From an uncultured Collinsella sp. (GTDB taxonomy: Bacteria; Actinomycetota; Coriobacteriia; Coriobacteriales; Coriobacteriaceae): a stretch of DNA of 64,000 nucleotides. Under the pieces are notes generated by a model. It was not told where the DNA came from. It ran no database searches and saw only the letters and a list, made by a program, of their open reading frames with translations. Positions 42,675 through 51,706 of this stretch are shown one piece after another; the first letter of the stretch is position 1; each line of letters opens with the position of its first letter. The position numbers and the translations under genes are program-made. The stretch lies in assembly GCA_905208635.1 (NCBI GenBank), contig CAJLPX010000011.1, forward strand, positions 13,145-77,144. The letters run 5' to 3'.

Positions 42675-43931
42675 CTAGGCGGACTTCTTCTTGCTGTCGG
42701 AGACCATCATGTAGACGGTGAGCACGACGGCGATGGCGGCGATCACAATGGCGCCGTAGAAGGACTGCTGGTAGGCGGCGCTGCCGGCCTCGGCGTGATA
42801 CAGCACGGCGGTGATGGGCTGGCTGATCCAGGTAGAAGCGGCGTAGCCCAAGAACATGATGCCGTAGTTGACGCCGATGTTGCTGGTGCCAAAGGCGCCA
42901 CCGGTGAGCGGCGGGTAGATGACGAGCAGGGCGCCAAAGCTAAAGCCGAGCAGGGCGAGCGCCACAAAGAACATGCTCTGCGTAAAGCTCATCGACATGA
43001 TGACGAGGGCGACGATGGTGACGACAAGGCTGATGAGCAGCGACTTATAGGCGCCGAGCTTGTCGATGATCTGACCAAAGGACAGGCGGCCAACCAGGTT
43101 GGCGCAGGTGTTGACGGAGACCACCACGCCGCCGAGGGCGACGGCCGCGGCGCTCGTGGGGTCGGCGAAGAGCTGGACGGCGGCGATGGAGGCAACCTTG
43201 CCCACGAGCAGGGTGCCCGCGGTGGCGGCAAAGGCGAAGGTGACGATGAGGACCCAGAAGCGCGGGGTCTTGACCATCTCGCCCGGGGTGAGGTCGCCGA
43301 AGGTGCCGGCATGTGCGCCGCCCTTGGGGGCCTCGAAGCCCTCGGGCAGCCAGCCGGCCTCGGGGGCCTTCAGGAACAGGGCGGAGGCGGCGATCGTCAC
43401 AAAGAAGATGACGCCGAGTGCCTTGAGGGCGCCAAAGATGCCCAGGCTCGGGATGAGCAGTGAGGCGAGCACCGGGGACAGCACGGCGGGGCCGGCGGTC
43501 GAAGCGGCGAGCGTAATGCCGGAGGCGAGGCCCTTCTTGTCGATGAACCACTTTTGGCCCGTGGTGAGCGCGGGGTTGTAGCCCAGGCCGTTGCCGATGG
43601 CGGCGACGAGCGAGAACCACAGGTAGAACTGCCACGGCTCGGTGACGGTGCCAGACATGAACCAGCCCAGGCCGTAGCACACGGCGGCGGCGATCACGAC
43701 GTTGCGGGGGCCGATCTTATCGGAGATGCGGCCGGCGAAGATGCCCGTCACGGCCATGATGGTCTGAAAGACCGGGAAAGCCCAGGTAAGGGCGCTGGAC
43801 CACTCGGGGTAGACGGCGAGCAGGTTCTTGCTCACGACGGAATACAGCGCGATGGAGCTGATAAAGAACATGGTGACGCACGCGGCGGAAAGCACGACGG
43901 CGCGACCCTTGTTGGAGTTGGTGGAAGCCAT
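42675..43931 (-). CDS. OFA-type MFS transporter
   Basis: This 418-aa protein has twelve predicted helices. It carries the oxalate/formate antiporter (OFA) family features YSVVSKNLLAVYPEWSSALTW, AGRISDKIGPRNVVI (the MFS loop 2-3 motif) and GLGYNPALTTGQKWFIDKKGLASGI. OFA members carry small carboxylates and related anions. Being between an SDR and a Gfo/Idh/MocA enzyme, it probably brings in their substrate, perhaps a sugar acid. Confidence 0.88.
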   Translation of the reverse strand: MASTNSNKGRAVVLSAACVTMFFISSIALYSVVSKNLLAVYPEWSSALTWAFPVFQTIMAVTGIFAGRISDKIGPRNVVIAAAVCYGLGWFMSGTVTEPWQFYLWFSLVAAIGNGLGYNPALTTGQKWFIDKKGLASGITLAASTAGPAVLSPVLASLLIPSLGIFGALKALGVIFFVTIAASALFLKAPEAGWLPEGFEAPKGGAHAGTFGDLTPGEMVKTPRFWVLIVTFAFAATAGTLLVGKVASIAAVQLFADPTSAAAVALGGVVVSVNTCANLVGRLSFGQIIDKLGAYKSLLISLVVTIVALVIMSMSFTQSMFFVALALLGFSFGALLVIYPPLTGGAFGTSNIGVNYGIMFLGYAASTWISQPITAVLYHAEAGSAAYQQSFYGAIVIAAIAVVLTVYMMVSDSKKKSA

Positions 43932-43997
43932 TGGACTCTTTCTGATCGATGCGGGGGAGGGGCGGACACGTCCGCGGGGCCTCCCTGTCAGGCTGGT

Positions 43998-44879
43998 TTA
44001 CTGGTCGGTCGGCTTTGCGACGCCGGACTCGTCAGACCAAAGCTCGACACCCTTGTTCTTAAGGTAGTTGTCGGCAAAGGCTCGGCGGCCGCCGGGCTTG
44101 GCGGTGAGGTCGCCCATCATGTTGGAGAAGCCGCCATCGACCTTGATGGCCTCGCCGGTGGTAAAGTCCGAGCGCTTGGACGCCAGGAACATGACGGCGT
44201 TGGCGATATCGCTGACCTCGCCGATACGGCGCGTGGCGATGAGACGGCTGCGGCTCTTTTCGACCTCGGGGTCGGCGTAAAAGCTCACCGACATGGGGGT
44301 CTTGACAAAGCAGGGCTCGACGCAGTTGGAGCGGACGCCGTAGGGACCCCACTCGGCAGCTAGCATCTTGGACATCATGTTGACGCCCGCCTTGGTGGAG
44401 CTGTACACGCCCGAGAACGTCTCGGGGGAGTGGCTGGCGACGGTCGAGATGTGCACCAGGCGGCCCTGGCCGGCCTTGATCATCTCGCGACCAAAGCGCT
44501 GCGAGGTGATGAAGTAGCCGGTGAGGTTGACGTTGAGCACCTGCTCCCAGTCGCTCAGCGGCAGGTCCTCCATGGCGGCGAAGCGCAGGATGCCGGCGGT
44601 GTTGACGAGGACGTCGACGCGGCCGAAGTCGGCGATGGTGGCGTCGACGGCAGCCTGAACCTCGGCCTCGTCGGTGGCGTTCATCTTGTAGCCCTCGGCG
44701 TGGATGCCAAACTCGGTGGCGAGGTCGGCGGCTGCGGCCTTGACCTTCTCCTCGTCCAGGTCGAGCAGGACGACATTGGCGCCGTTGCGGGCGAACTCGC
44801 GGCAAATCTCGACGCCCATACCGCCGAGCGCGCCAGTCACGGCGCAGACATCGCCCTCGAGCTTAAGCCAATTGCTCAT
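43998..44879 (-). CDS. short-chain dehydrogenase/reductase
   Basis: This 293-aa classical SDR has the cofactor motif TGALGGMG, NTAG (about 89-92), and the catalytic triad in HISTVAS and YSSTK. LDLDEEKV after the second strand has an Asp that favours NAD over NADP. FVKTPMSVSF follows as the substrate loop. A tail of about 35 residues after VDGGFSN is longer than usual. It is the first gene of the minus-strand operon and is divergent from the LysR gene. Confidence 0.9.
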   Translation of the reverse strand: MSNWLKLEGDVCAVTGALGGMGVEICREFARNGANVVLLDLDEEKVKAAAADLATEFGIHAEGYKMNATDEAEVQAAVDATIADFGRVDVLVNTAGILRFAAMEDLPLSDWEQVLNVNLTGYFITSQRFGREMIKAGQGRLVHISTVASHSPETFSGVYSSTKAGVNMMSKMLAAEWGPYGVRSNCVEPCFVKTPMSVSFYADPEVEKSRSRLIATRRIGEVSDIANAVMFLASKRSDFTTGEAIKVDGGFSNMMGDLTAKPGGRRAFADNYLKNKGVELWSDESGVAKPTDQ

Positions 44880-45112
44880 AGGAACTTCCCTTCTTGTGCC
44901 TCCCGGTGGGCCGTTCCCATTAATCGACCCACGTGGTTTTCGCAGGTTATCGTATGCTTTGCATTTGCGCAGGTGAATTGCATATTTGTTAGAATGGCGT
45001 AAACCTCTGGTTTATAGTTCGCGGGACGATTTGGTCTTAATTGAGTGTGTGACCTGCCAAAACAACCCCCTGCGGCCGCGCATGGGCATACGTCTGGAAA
45101 CGGGAGATTGAC

Positions 45113-45991
45113 GTGTACGATCGACGACTCGAGGCCATAACGGCCGCCGCGGAGCTGGGAAGCTTCTCGCGCGCGGCGGCAAAACTGCGGGTGTCGACCC
45201 CGGCGCTCGTCAAACAGGTGTCGGGGTTCGAGGCCGAGTTTGGCATCACGCTGTTCGAGCGGTCGCACTCGGGCGTCAAGGTGACGCCGGCGGGCGCTCT
45301 GCTGGTGGACGACGCGCGCTCGATCATGCGCCAGTCTGAGGACGCACTGCGTCGTGCCCGGCGCGCGGCGGGCGATGGCGGTGCGGTGCGCCTGGGCGTG
45401 TCGATGATGTGCCCGGGGCGCCAGACACTGTCGATGTGGACGGGCGTGCACGAGCTGGAGCCATCGCTGCGCTTCGAGATCGTGCCGGTGAACGATCTCT
45501 ATGACGAGCGTGAATCCGTCATGCGCAGCTTGGGGCGCGAGGTGGATGTAGTGCAGTCGAGTTTTTCGACCCCGCGCTGGGGTGACGCCTGCCAAAAGCT
45601 CCGCATCGTTACCGTGCCGTTTTATATCGACGTGCCGCGCACAAGCCGGCTTGCGCGCAAGACGCGCATCACGGTTGCCGACTTGGAGGGCATGCGCCTG
45701 CGCGTGCTTCGTCACGGCAACGACGCCATGGACAGCCTGCGCATCGACCTGTTGGCCGACGGCGGCGTGGACGTGATCGACGTGGACAGCTTTGACTTTG
45801 CGCTCTTTAACGAAGCGGAGGAAAAGGGCGATGCGGTGCTCACCTGCGGAGCGTGGTCGGGCGTGCACCCGGCCTTTGTGGGCGTACCGTTCCTATGCGG
45901 CCGCGAGGTGCCGGTCTATTTGCACTACCCGCTTGAGCCCACCCTCCAAGTCCAAAAATTCGTCAACGCCATGGTCCAACTTCTCAAATAG
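45113..45991 (+). CDS. LysR family transcriptional regulator
   Basis: This 292-aa protein has the LysR helix-turn-helix (RLEAITAAAELGSFSRAAAKL, STPALVKQVSGFEAEFGITLFER, VTPAGALLVDDARSI). A periplasmic-binding-like effector domain follows. The recognition region has VKQV rather than the common SxQI, a moderate departure. It starts with GTG at 45113, with GGGAG upstream. It is divergent from the SDR/OFA/Gfo-Idh-MocA operon and is the obvious candidate to control it. The 230-bp gap between the two starts (44880-45112) is partly AT-rich and presumably holds the operator. Confidence 0.9.
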   Translation: MYDRRLEAITAAAELGSFSRAAAKLRVSTPALVKQVSGFEAEFGITLFERSHSGVKVTPAGALLVDDARSIMRQSEDALRRARRAAGDGGAVRLGVSMMCPGRQTLSMWTGVHELEPSLRFEIVPVNDLYDERESVMRSLGREVDVVQSSFSTPRWGDACQKLRIVTVPFYIDVPRTSRLARKTRITVADLEGMRLRVLRHGNDAMDSLRIDLLADGGVDVIDVDSFDFALFNEAEEKGDAVLTCGAWSGVHPAFVGVPFLCGREVPVYLHYPLEPTLQVQKFVNAMVQLLK

Positions 45992-46110
45992 CTATCGTGT
46001 CGATGATTCTTTAATCCCCGTCCTAGAAAAATCATCTGGTAGAGTTGACCTCACGTGAATTTCAGCACACTGTGTGCTACCTGCACTTTTGTCATTTGAG
46101 GAGTGAACTT

Positions 46111-47202
46111 GTGAATCCTTCTGTCGCCAAGAAAGCCAGCCGGGCGGTGCGCCTGCTCATGATGGTGCTCACGGCAGTTCTCATCTTCTTTTTCATCAAT
46201 GTTATGCTGCTCGTCTCCGATATCCAGGGCACAGCGCGCGTGGTCAACTACGCCGGTCTGGTGCGCGGCACTACGCAGCGAATCGTTAAGCTCGAGGACG
46301 CAGGCCAGCCACAAGACGACCTGCTCAAGGCTGTGGATTCATACATTAATGGTTTGCGCTACGGAAGCGACGACCTCAATCTCGTCCGTCTCGATGACGA
46401 TGAGTATCAGGCAAAGATGACCGAACTCGCGCGCTATTTTGACAAGCTTCGCACCGAGATTGCCCGTGTGCGCGAAGTTGGCTACGAGAACACCGACATC
46501 ATCGCCATGAGCGAGGAGTTCTTTGGTATTTGCGACGATGCTACGCGACTCGCAGAGGACTACTCTCGGGAGAAGGCGTCGGCGCTCAACTATCTCGAGG
46601 GCTTGGTGATCATCGACATCGTGGGCTTGGTGACGACCTTTGCGGTCGAACTTGTTCGCGCGGTGCGCACTGCCGCACTCAATCGCGAGCTGCAGAGCAA
46701 AGTTTATCTCGACGAAGCTACGGGACTGCCCAACAAGAACAAATGCGAGGAAATCTTGGGCCAGGAGCATCCCGTTTCCGCTGAAGCGCCCGTTGCGCTG
46801 TGTGTCTTCGATCTTAATAATCTGCATACGGTCAATAACCGCTTTGGCCACGAGAAGGGTGACGAATACATCCGTTCTTTTGCCCAGCAGCTGGGGCGCG
46901 TGGCGTCCGAGGCCTGCTTTGTGGGCCGCGACGGCGGCGATGAGTTTATCGCGGTGCTGTGGGATGCCGATCGAGCTGCCGTGGAGTCCCGTCTCGCTCG
47001 GGTCCGTGCGAACGTGAACGAGTATTCCGAAGCTCACCCCGACATGCCTATCAGCTATGCGGTGGGCTATGCGCTTTCCAGCGATTTTGATGAACCGCCC
47101 ACGATGCGCGAGCTCTTTTCACAAGCCGACAAAAACATGTACATCGACAAGAACCGCGTAAAGAAAGCCGAGGCAGCCGGTCCGCAACGCGATGGCCGGT
47201 AA
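46111..47202 (+). CDS. membrane-bound diguanylate cyclase (GGDEF)
   Basis: This 363-aa protein has an N-terminal membrane helix (RLLMMVLTAVLIFFFINVMLL) and an extracytoplasmic helical sensor domain of about 130 residues (RGTTQRIVKLEDAGQPQDDL to LAEDYSREKASALNYL). A second helix (VIIDIVGLVTTFAVEL) and a GGDEF domain follow. The active site is intact (DGGDEF, about 274-279), with LDEATGLPNKNKCEEIL and FGHEKGDEYI, so it should make c-di-GMP. No EAL domain or obvious I-site RxxD pair is present. The start is a GTG at 46111 preceded by GAGGAG; the 46045 start lacks one. Confidence 0.92.
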   Translation: MNPSVAKKASRAVRLLMMVLTAVLIFFFINVMLLVSDIQGTARVVNYAGLVRGTTQRIVKLEDAGQPQDDLLKAVDSYINGLRYGSDDLNLVRLDDDEYQAKMTELARYFDKLRTEIARVREVGYENTDIIAMSEEFFGICDDATRLAEDYSREKASALNYLEGLVIIDIVGLVTTFAVELVRAVRTAALNRELQSKVYLDEATGLPNKNKCEEILGQEHPVSAEAPVALCVFDLNNLHTVNNRFGHEKGDEYIRSFAQQLGRVASEACFVGRDGGDEFIAVLWDADRAAVESRLARVRANVNEYSEAHPDMPISYAVGYALSSDFDEPPTMRELFSQADKNMYIDKNRVKKAEAAGPQRDGR

Positions 47203-47224
47203 GCCTGCAACAGAGGGCATAGAA

Positions 47225-47258
47225 AAGCCTCCGCAGCTCGTGTGGTTGCGGAGGCTTT
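47225..47258 (+). terminator. terminator of the diguanylate cyclase gene
   Basis: AAGCCTCCGCA and TGCGGAGGCTT pair around GCTCGTGTGGT. TTA follows, about 25 bp after the stop codon. Confidence 0.85.
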
Positions 47259-47289
47259 ATTCGTTGCGGCACATTGTGTTTGGGTCGCT

Positions 47290-47371
47290 GAGATGAGTCG
47301 ATTTGCCCCGAAAGAGGAGGGCATTGACCTTAGGGTCATGCCCGACGAATGAGCGGCAAATCGGCCATCTC
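47290..47371. repeat. nested inverted repeat before the second ABC operon's end
   Basis: Outer arms GAGATGAGTCGATTTGCC (47290-47307) and GGCAAATCGGCCATCTC (47355-47371) enclose an inner hairpin, GGGCATTGACC to GGTCATGCCC (47319-47343). It probably ends the minus-strand ABC operon, whose last stop codon is 12 bp away. Confidence 0.75.
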
Positions 47372-47382
47372 GGCGGGCCGAA

Positions 47383-49302
47383 CTACTCGAGCTCAAACGC
47401 GCCGGTATAGAGCTGGTAGTAGTACCCGCGCTTGGCGATCAGCTCGTCGTGGTTACCACGCTCGATAATGCGGCCGTGGTCCAGGCAGATGATCGCGTCG
47501 GAATTGCGCACGGTGGACAAGCGGTGCGCGATGACAAATGTCGTGCGGCCCTCCATGAGCTTGTCCATGCCCTCCTGCACGATGGCCTCGGTGCGGGTGT
47601 CGATGCTCGACGTGGCCTCGTCCAGAATCATCGCCGGCGGATCGGCGACGGCGGCGCGCGCGATCGAAATCAGCTGGCGCTGGCCCTGCGAAAGCTGGGC
47701 ACCGTTGCCGGTGAGCATGGTGTCGTAGCCGTCGGGCAGGCGGGTGATAAAGTCGTCGGCGCCGGCGAGCTTTGCCGCCGCGATGCACTCCTCGTCGGTG
47801 GCGTCCAGGTTGCCGTAGCGGATGTTGTCCATCACGGTGCCGGTGAACAGGTTCACGTCCTGCAGCACCACGCCCAGCGAGCGGCGCAGATCTGCCTTGC
47901 GGATCTTGTTGACGTTGATGCCGTCGTAGCGGATCTTGCCGTCGGCAATGTCGTAGAAGCGGTTGATGAGGTTAGTGATGGTCGTCTTACCGGCACCGGT
48001 GGCGCCGACAAACGCGACCTTCTGGCCCGGCTTGGCAAACACGGACACGCCGTGCAGCACCTCGTGGTCGGGCGTGTAGCCAAAGTCGACGTTGTCCATG
48101 ACCAGGTCGCCGCGCAGCGGTACGTACTCGATCTCGCCGGTTGCACGGTGCGGATGCTTCCATGCCCACATGCCAGTGTGGTGGTCAGCCTCCTCGAGCT
48201 GCCAGGTGTCAGGGTTGACCTGCGCGTTGACGAGTGTCACGTAGCCTTCGTCGGCCTCGGGCTCCTCATCGATGAGCTCAAAGATGCGGTCGGCGCCGGC
48301 CAGACCCATGACCACGGCGTTGATCTGCTGCGAGATCTGGCCGATCTGTCCGCAGAACTGCTTGGTCATGTTAAGGAACGGCACCACGACGGCGATGGAC
48401 AGCTCCATGCCCGAGATGCTCAGGTTGGGCACGCCCAGCGCCAGGAAAATGCCGCCGGCAAGGGCCACCAGCACGTAGAGCAAGTTGCCCAGGTTCATAA
48501 GGATGGGCATGAGGATGTTGGCGTACATGTTGGCCTTCTGGGAGACCTCGAAGAGCTTTTCGTTGCGCTCGTCAAAATCGGCCTCGGCGGCAGACTCGTG
48601 GCAGAACGCCTTGACGACCTTCTGGCCGTTCATGACCTCCTCGATATGGCCCTCGACCACGCCGAGCTCGGTCTGCTGCGCAATGAAGAAGCGCGCGGAG
48701 TTGGAGCCGAGCAGCTTGGTCATAAAGGTCATAAAGGCGACGCCGGCGATGATGACCAGGCACATCCACACGCTGTAGTACAGCATGATAAAGAACACCG
48801 TGACGATGATGATGATCGTCATGAGCAGGTTGGGCAGCGACTGGCTGATCATCTGACGCAGCGTGTCGATGTCGTTGGTGTAGTGGCTCATGATATCGCC
48901 GCGCTGGTGCGTGTCGAAGTAGCGGATCGGCAGGTCCTGCATGCGGTTGAACATCATCTCGCGCAGCTTCTCCAGCGAGCCCTGCGTGACGATAGCCATG
49001 GCGCGGTTCCAGAACAGTGAGGACAGGACACCGACGCCGTAGATGCAGGCGAGGGTGGTCACGAGCTGCAGAATCTTGGGCTGTGCGGCTTCCCAATCGC
49101 CCGACTGCCACGATTCGCTAATAATCTGCAGGGCGCTCTGCAGGAAGGTCGCGCCGATGGAGTTGATGATGGCGCAGAGCACCACGCCGGCGACGACAAG
49201 GGGCAAAAGCACGGGATAGAAGCCAAAGAGCGTCTTGATGAGGCGCGACATGGTGCCGCCCTTACGGTTGAGCGCGCGCTCGGCGGTCGTTGCCTTACTC
49301 AT
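47383..49302 (-). CDS. ABC exporter half-transporter, catalytic subunit (second system)
   Basis: This 639-aa type IV exporter half has six helices (about residues 35-330) and an extended linker of about 45 residues before the ATPase domain. Walker A is GATGAGKTT, the signature is LSQGQRQ, Walker B is MILDEATSS with the catalytic Glu, and the H-loop is IAHRLST. It is the active-site partner of the gene upstream. The ATG at 49302 follows GGAAGGAGG; the start codon lies inside the last codons of the previous gene (8-bp overlap). The frame extension to 49446 is an out-of-family shadow. Confidence 0.92.
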   Translation of the reverse strand: MSKATTAERALNRKGGTMSRLIKTLFGFYPVLLPLVVAGVVLCAIINSIGATFLQSALQIISESWQSGDWEAAQPKILQLVTTLACIYGVGVLSSLFWNRAMAIVTQGSLEKLREMMFNRMQDLPIRYFDTHQRGDIMSHYTNDIDTLRQMISQSLPNLLMTIIIIVTVFFIMLYYSVWMCLVIIAGVAFMTFMTKLLGSNSARFFIAQQTELGVVEGHIEEVMNGQKVVKAFCHESAAEADFDERNEKLFEVSQKANMYANILMPILMNLGNLLYVLVALAGGIFLALGVPNLSISGMELSIAVVVPFLNMTKQFCGQIGQISQQINAVVMGLAGADRIFELIDEEPEADEGYVTLVNAQVNPDTWQLEEADHHTGMWAWKHPHRATGEIEYVPLRGDLVMDNVDFGYTPDHEVLHGVSVFAKPGQKVAFVGATGAGKTTITNLINRFYDIADGKIRYDGINVNKIRKADLRRSLGVVLQDVNLFTGTVMDNIRYGNLDATDEECIAAAKLAGADDFITRLPDGYDTMLTGNGAQLSQGQRQLISIARAAVADPPAMILDEATSSIDTRTEAIVQEGMDKLMEGRTTFVIAHRLSTVRNSDAIICLDHGRIIERGNHDELIAKRGYYYQLYTGAFELE

Positions 49303-51109
49303 GTGCCTCGCCTCCTTCCTGGGTCTGAGCTTGCGTTGCGGATGCCTCGGTGTCGGCCTCGACGGCCCCTTCGCCCTCGGCAGACATCTTGTTTTGCGAG
49401 GTAAAGGTCTCGCGGTAGATCTCGCTCGTCTTGAGTAGCTCGTCATGGTTGCCGATCTGCGCGATGCGGCCGCCCTCCATGACGATGATGCGGTCTGCGT
49501 CCTGCACGGAGCTGATGCGCTGGGCGATGATGAGCTTGGTCGTGTTGGGCAGATAGCTTGCCAGTCCTGCGCGGATCTTGGCGTCGGTCTTGGTGTCGAC
49601 GGCGCTGGTGGAGTCGTCCAGGATCAAGATCTTGGGGCGACGCAGCAGGGCGCGTGCAATGCACAGGCGCTGCTTCTGACCGCCCGAAACATTGGAGCCG
49701 CCCTGTTCGATCCAGGTGCCGTAGCCCTTGGGGAAACCGTCGACAAACTCGTCGGCGCAGGCCAGATGCGCTGCCTCGCGGACTTCCTCGTCGGTGGCGT
49801 TCGGGTCACCCCAACGCAGGTTCTCGGCGATGGTGCCGCTAAACAGCACGTTTTTCTGCAGCACCATGGCGACCTGGTGACGCAGCGCGTCCAGGTCGTA
49901 GTCGCGCACGTCCACGCCGCCCACGCGCACAGCGCCTTCGGTGGTGTCGTACAGGCGGGCGATGAGGTTAACGAGCGTGGACTTGGCCGAGCCGGTGCCG
50001 CCGATGATGCCGATGGTCTCGCCGCTCGTAATGTGCAGGTCGATATCGTCGAGCGCCTGGCGCTTCGCATGCTTGGAATACTTAAAGCTCACGTGGTCAA
50101 AGTCGATGGAACCGTCGGCAACCTCGAGCACGGGCTCGGCGGGATCGGCGATCGTGGGCTCGGCGGCCAGCACCTCGGCAATGCGGTGTGCCGATTCGTC
50201 GGCCATGGTCACCATGACAAAGATCATCGACAGCTGCATCAGGCTCATGAGAATCTGGAAACCATAGGTAAAGGTCGAGGAGAGCTGGCCCACGTCGAAC
50301 AGCGTGCCCTGGCTCGTGATGATGAGCTTGGAGCCCAGGTAGATGATGACGACAAACGCGCCGTTGACGCAGATGTTCATCATGGGGTTGTTAAAGGCGA
50401 GCAGCTTCTCGGCGCGGGTGAAGTCCATCTGGACGTCGCGCGCGGCGGTCGCGAACTTCTCCTTCTCAAAGTCTTCGCGCACATAGCTCTTGACCACGCG
50501 CATGCCGGTGACGTTTTCCTCGACGGACTCGTTAAGGGCATCGTACTTGTGGAACACGCGCGAGAAGATGGGGCGCACCTTAAAGATGATAAAGAACAGT
50601 CCAAAGCCCAGCAGCGGAATGATGACCAGGTAGACCATGGCGACGCTGCCGCCCATGATAAACGCCATGGTAAAGGCGAAGATCAATACCAGCGGCGCGC
50701 GCACGGCGATACGGATGATCATCATAAAGGCCTGCTGCACGTTGTTGATATCGGTGGTCAGGCGCGTGACGAGCGAGGAGCTCGAGAACTCATCGATGTT
50801 GGCAAAGCTGAACGTCTGGATCTTGTAGAACAGGTCGTGACGCAGGTTCTTGGCGAATCCGCAGCTCGCATGGCTGCAGGTGACACCAGCCGCGGCGCCA
50901 AAAGCAAGCGACGTCAGCGCGATGAGCACCAAAAAGCCTGCGGTGGGAAGCATCTCGGCTACGGTGGCGCCGTCTTTGATAGCGTCGATCAGGTTGGCGG
51001 TGATAAATGGAATCAGCATCTCGCAGAGCACCTCGCCAAGCACGAGCAGCGGCGTGGCAACAGTGACTTTCATATAGTCGCGGATGCTTCCCATGAGGGT
51101 TTTAATCAT
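49295..51109 (-). CDS. ABC exporter half-transporter, degenerate-site subunit (second system)
   Basis: This 604-aa partner has Walker A GGTGSAKST, signature VSGGQKQR, and Walker B LILDDSTSAVD with Asp for the catalytic Glu. The switch residue is Gln (IIAQRISS). This repeats the degenerate pattern of the 6891 gene, so the window holds two heterodimeric exporters built the same way. A 22-residue charged and Ala-rich tail follows the ATPase domain. It overlaps the MarR gene by 8 bp upstream and the catalytic subunit by 8 bp downstream, implying tight coupling. Confidence 0.92.
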   Translation of the reverse strand: MIKTLMGSIRDYMKVTVATPLLVLGEVLCEMLIPFITANLIDAIKDGATVAEMLPTAGFLVLIALTSLAFGAAAGVTCSHASCGFAKNLRHDLFYKIQTFSFANIDEFSSSSLVTRLTTDINNVQQAFMMIIRIAVRAPLVLIFAFTMAFIMGGSVAMVYLVIIPLLGFGLFFIIFKVRPIFSRVFHKYDALNESVEENVTGMRVVKSYVREDFEKEKFATAARDVQMDFTRAEKLLAFNNPMMNICVNGAFVVIIYLGSKLIITSQGTLFDVGQLSSTFTYGFQILMSLMQLSMIFVMVTMADESAHRIAEVLAAEPTIADPAEPVLEVADGSIDFDHVSFKYSKHAKRQALDDIDLHITSGETIGIIGGTGSAKSTLVNLIARLYDTTEGAVRVGGVDVRDYDLDALRHQVAMVLQKNVLFSGTIAENLRWGDPNATDEEVREAAHLACADEFVDGFPKGYGTWIEQGGSNVSGGQKQRLCIARALLRRPKILILDDSTSAVDTKTDAKIRAGLASYLPNTTKLIIAQRISSVQDADRIIVMEGGRIAQIGNHDELLKTSEIYRETFTSQNKMSAEGEGAVEADTEASATQAQTQEGGEAHE

Positions 51110-51605
51110 CCAGTTCCTCCCAGGTTACGCGGATTTTATCGAGCATTTCGGCGAGGTCCTCGCGCTCGTCGTGGGTGAGCGCGCTAAAGGCCCGTTCTCT
51201 AAAGCGGATGCGGGCTGCCTGGTCGATGCGGGCGTTTTCCCGGCCGGTTTCGGTCAGGCGAATGGTGAGTTGCCGTCGATCCTTGGGGTTACGGCTGCGC
51301 TCGATGAGGCCGTTGAGCTCGAGCTTGGACAGGATCTCGGAAAGCGATCCCGGCTTGAGGTCAAAGTGCATGCCGAGCTCCTGCTGCGACATCTCGCCGC
51401 CGGGTTGCTTGGCTAGCAGGCAGATGATGGGCGCCTTGCCGGATACGCCTCCGCCATGAAAGTGCATGTAATGGCCGCAAAAGCCCAGATTATTGAGGAT
51501 GCGCTTGGCAAGCTTATCCTGCTCGCTCATCGCGGGCGGCTGGTCTGCCGGCTGCGAGGGGTCGCCGCCGGGTTCGTGCGGATAGACGAGTGGTTCAACA
51601 CACAT
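51102..51605 (-). CDS. MarR family transcriptional regulator
   Basis: This 167-aa protein has a Pro-rich N-terminal arm of about 25 residues. The MarR winged helix follows (GKAPIICLLAKQPGGEMSQQELGMHFDLKPGSLSEILSKLELNGLI, with the DKRRQ-like wing NPKDRRQLTIRLTETG). It heads the ABC operon and overlaps its first gene. MarR proteins before exporters usually repress them until a drug or other ligand binds. Its promoter carries regular repeats that could be its sites. Confidence 0.92.
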   Translation of the reverse strand: MCVEPLVYPHEPGGDPSQPADQPPAMSEQDKLAKRILNNLGFCGHYMHFHGGGVSGKAPIICLLAKQPGGEMSQQELGMHFDLKPGSLSEILSKLELNGLIERSRNPKDRRQLTIRLTETGRENARIDQAARIRFRERAFSALTHDEREDLAEMLDKIRVTWEELDD

Positions 51606-51629
51606 GTCGCTGCATTGCTCCTTTCTTTA

Positions 51630-51700
51630 GTTAGGTAGAGGGATTGTTTTGTACCTAAGTGATTCTAGAGGTACCTAACTGATTGTCAAGGTACCAAACT
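51630..51700 (-). promoter_or_regulatory. promoter with 20-bp-periodic operator repeats before marR
   Basis: On the minus strand a TTGACA box (51684-51689) and TAGAAT (51662-51667) are 16 bp apart and lead into marR. GTACCTAA-like units start at 51651, 51671 and 51691, exactly 20 bp apart, with an inverted GTTAGGTA at 51630. The units overlap both promoter boxes, which suits repression by the encoded MarR. Confidence 0.7.
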
Positions 51701-51706
51701 TATTAA

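Noticed and set aside
41346..43463. 705-residue plus-strand open frame over the oxidoreductase and OFA genes
   Set aside because: It spans two well-supported minus-strand genes and begins inside a repeat element; Gly/Asp/Val-rich shadow composition.
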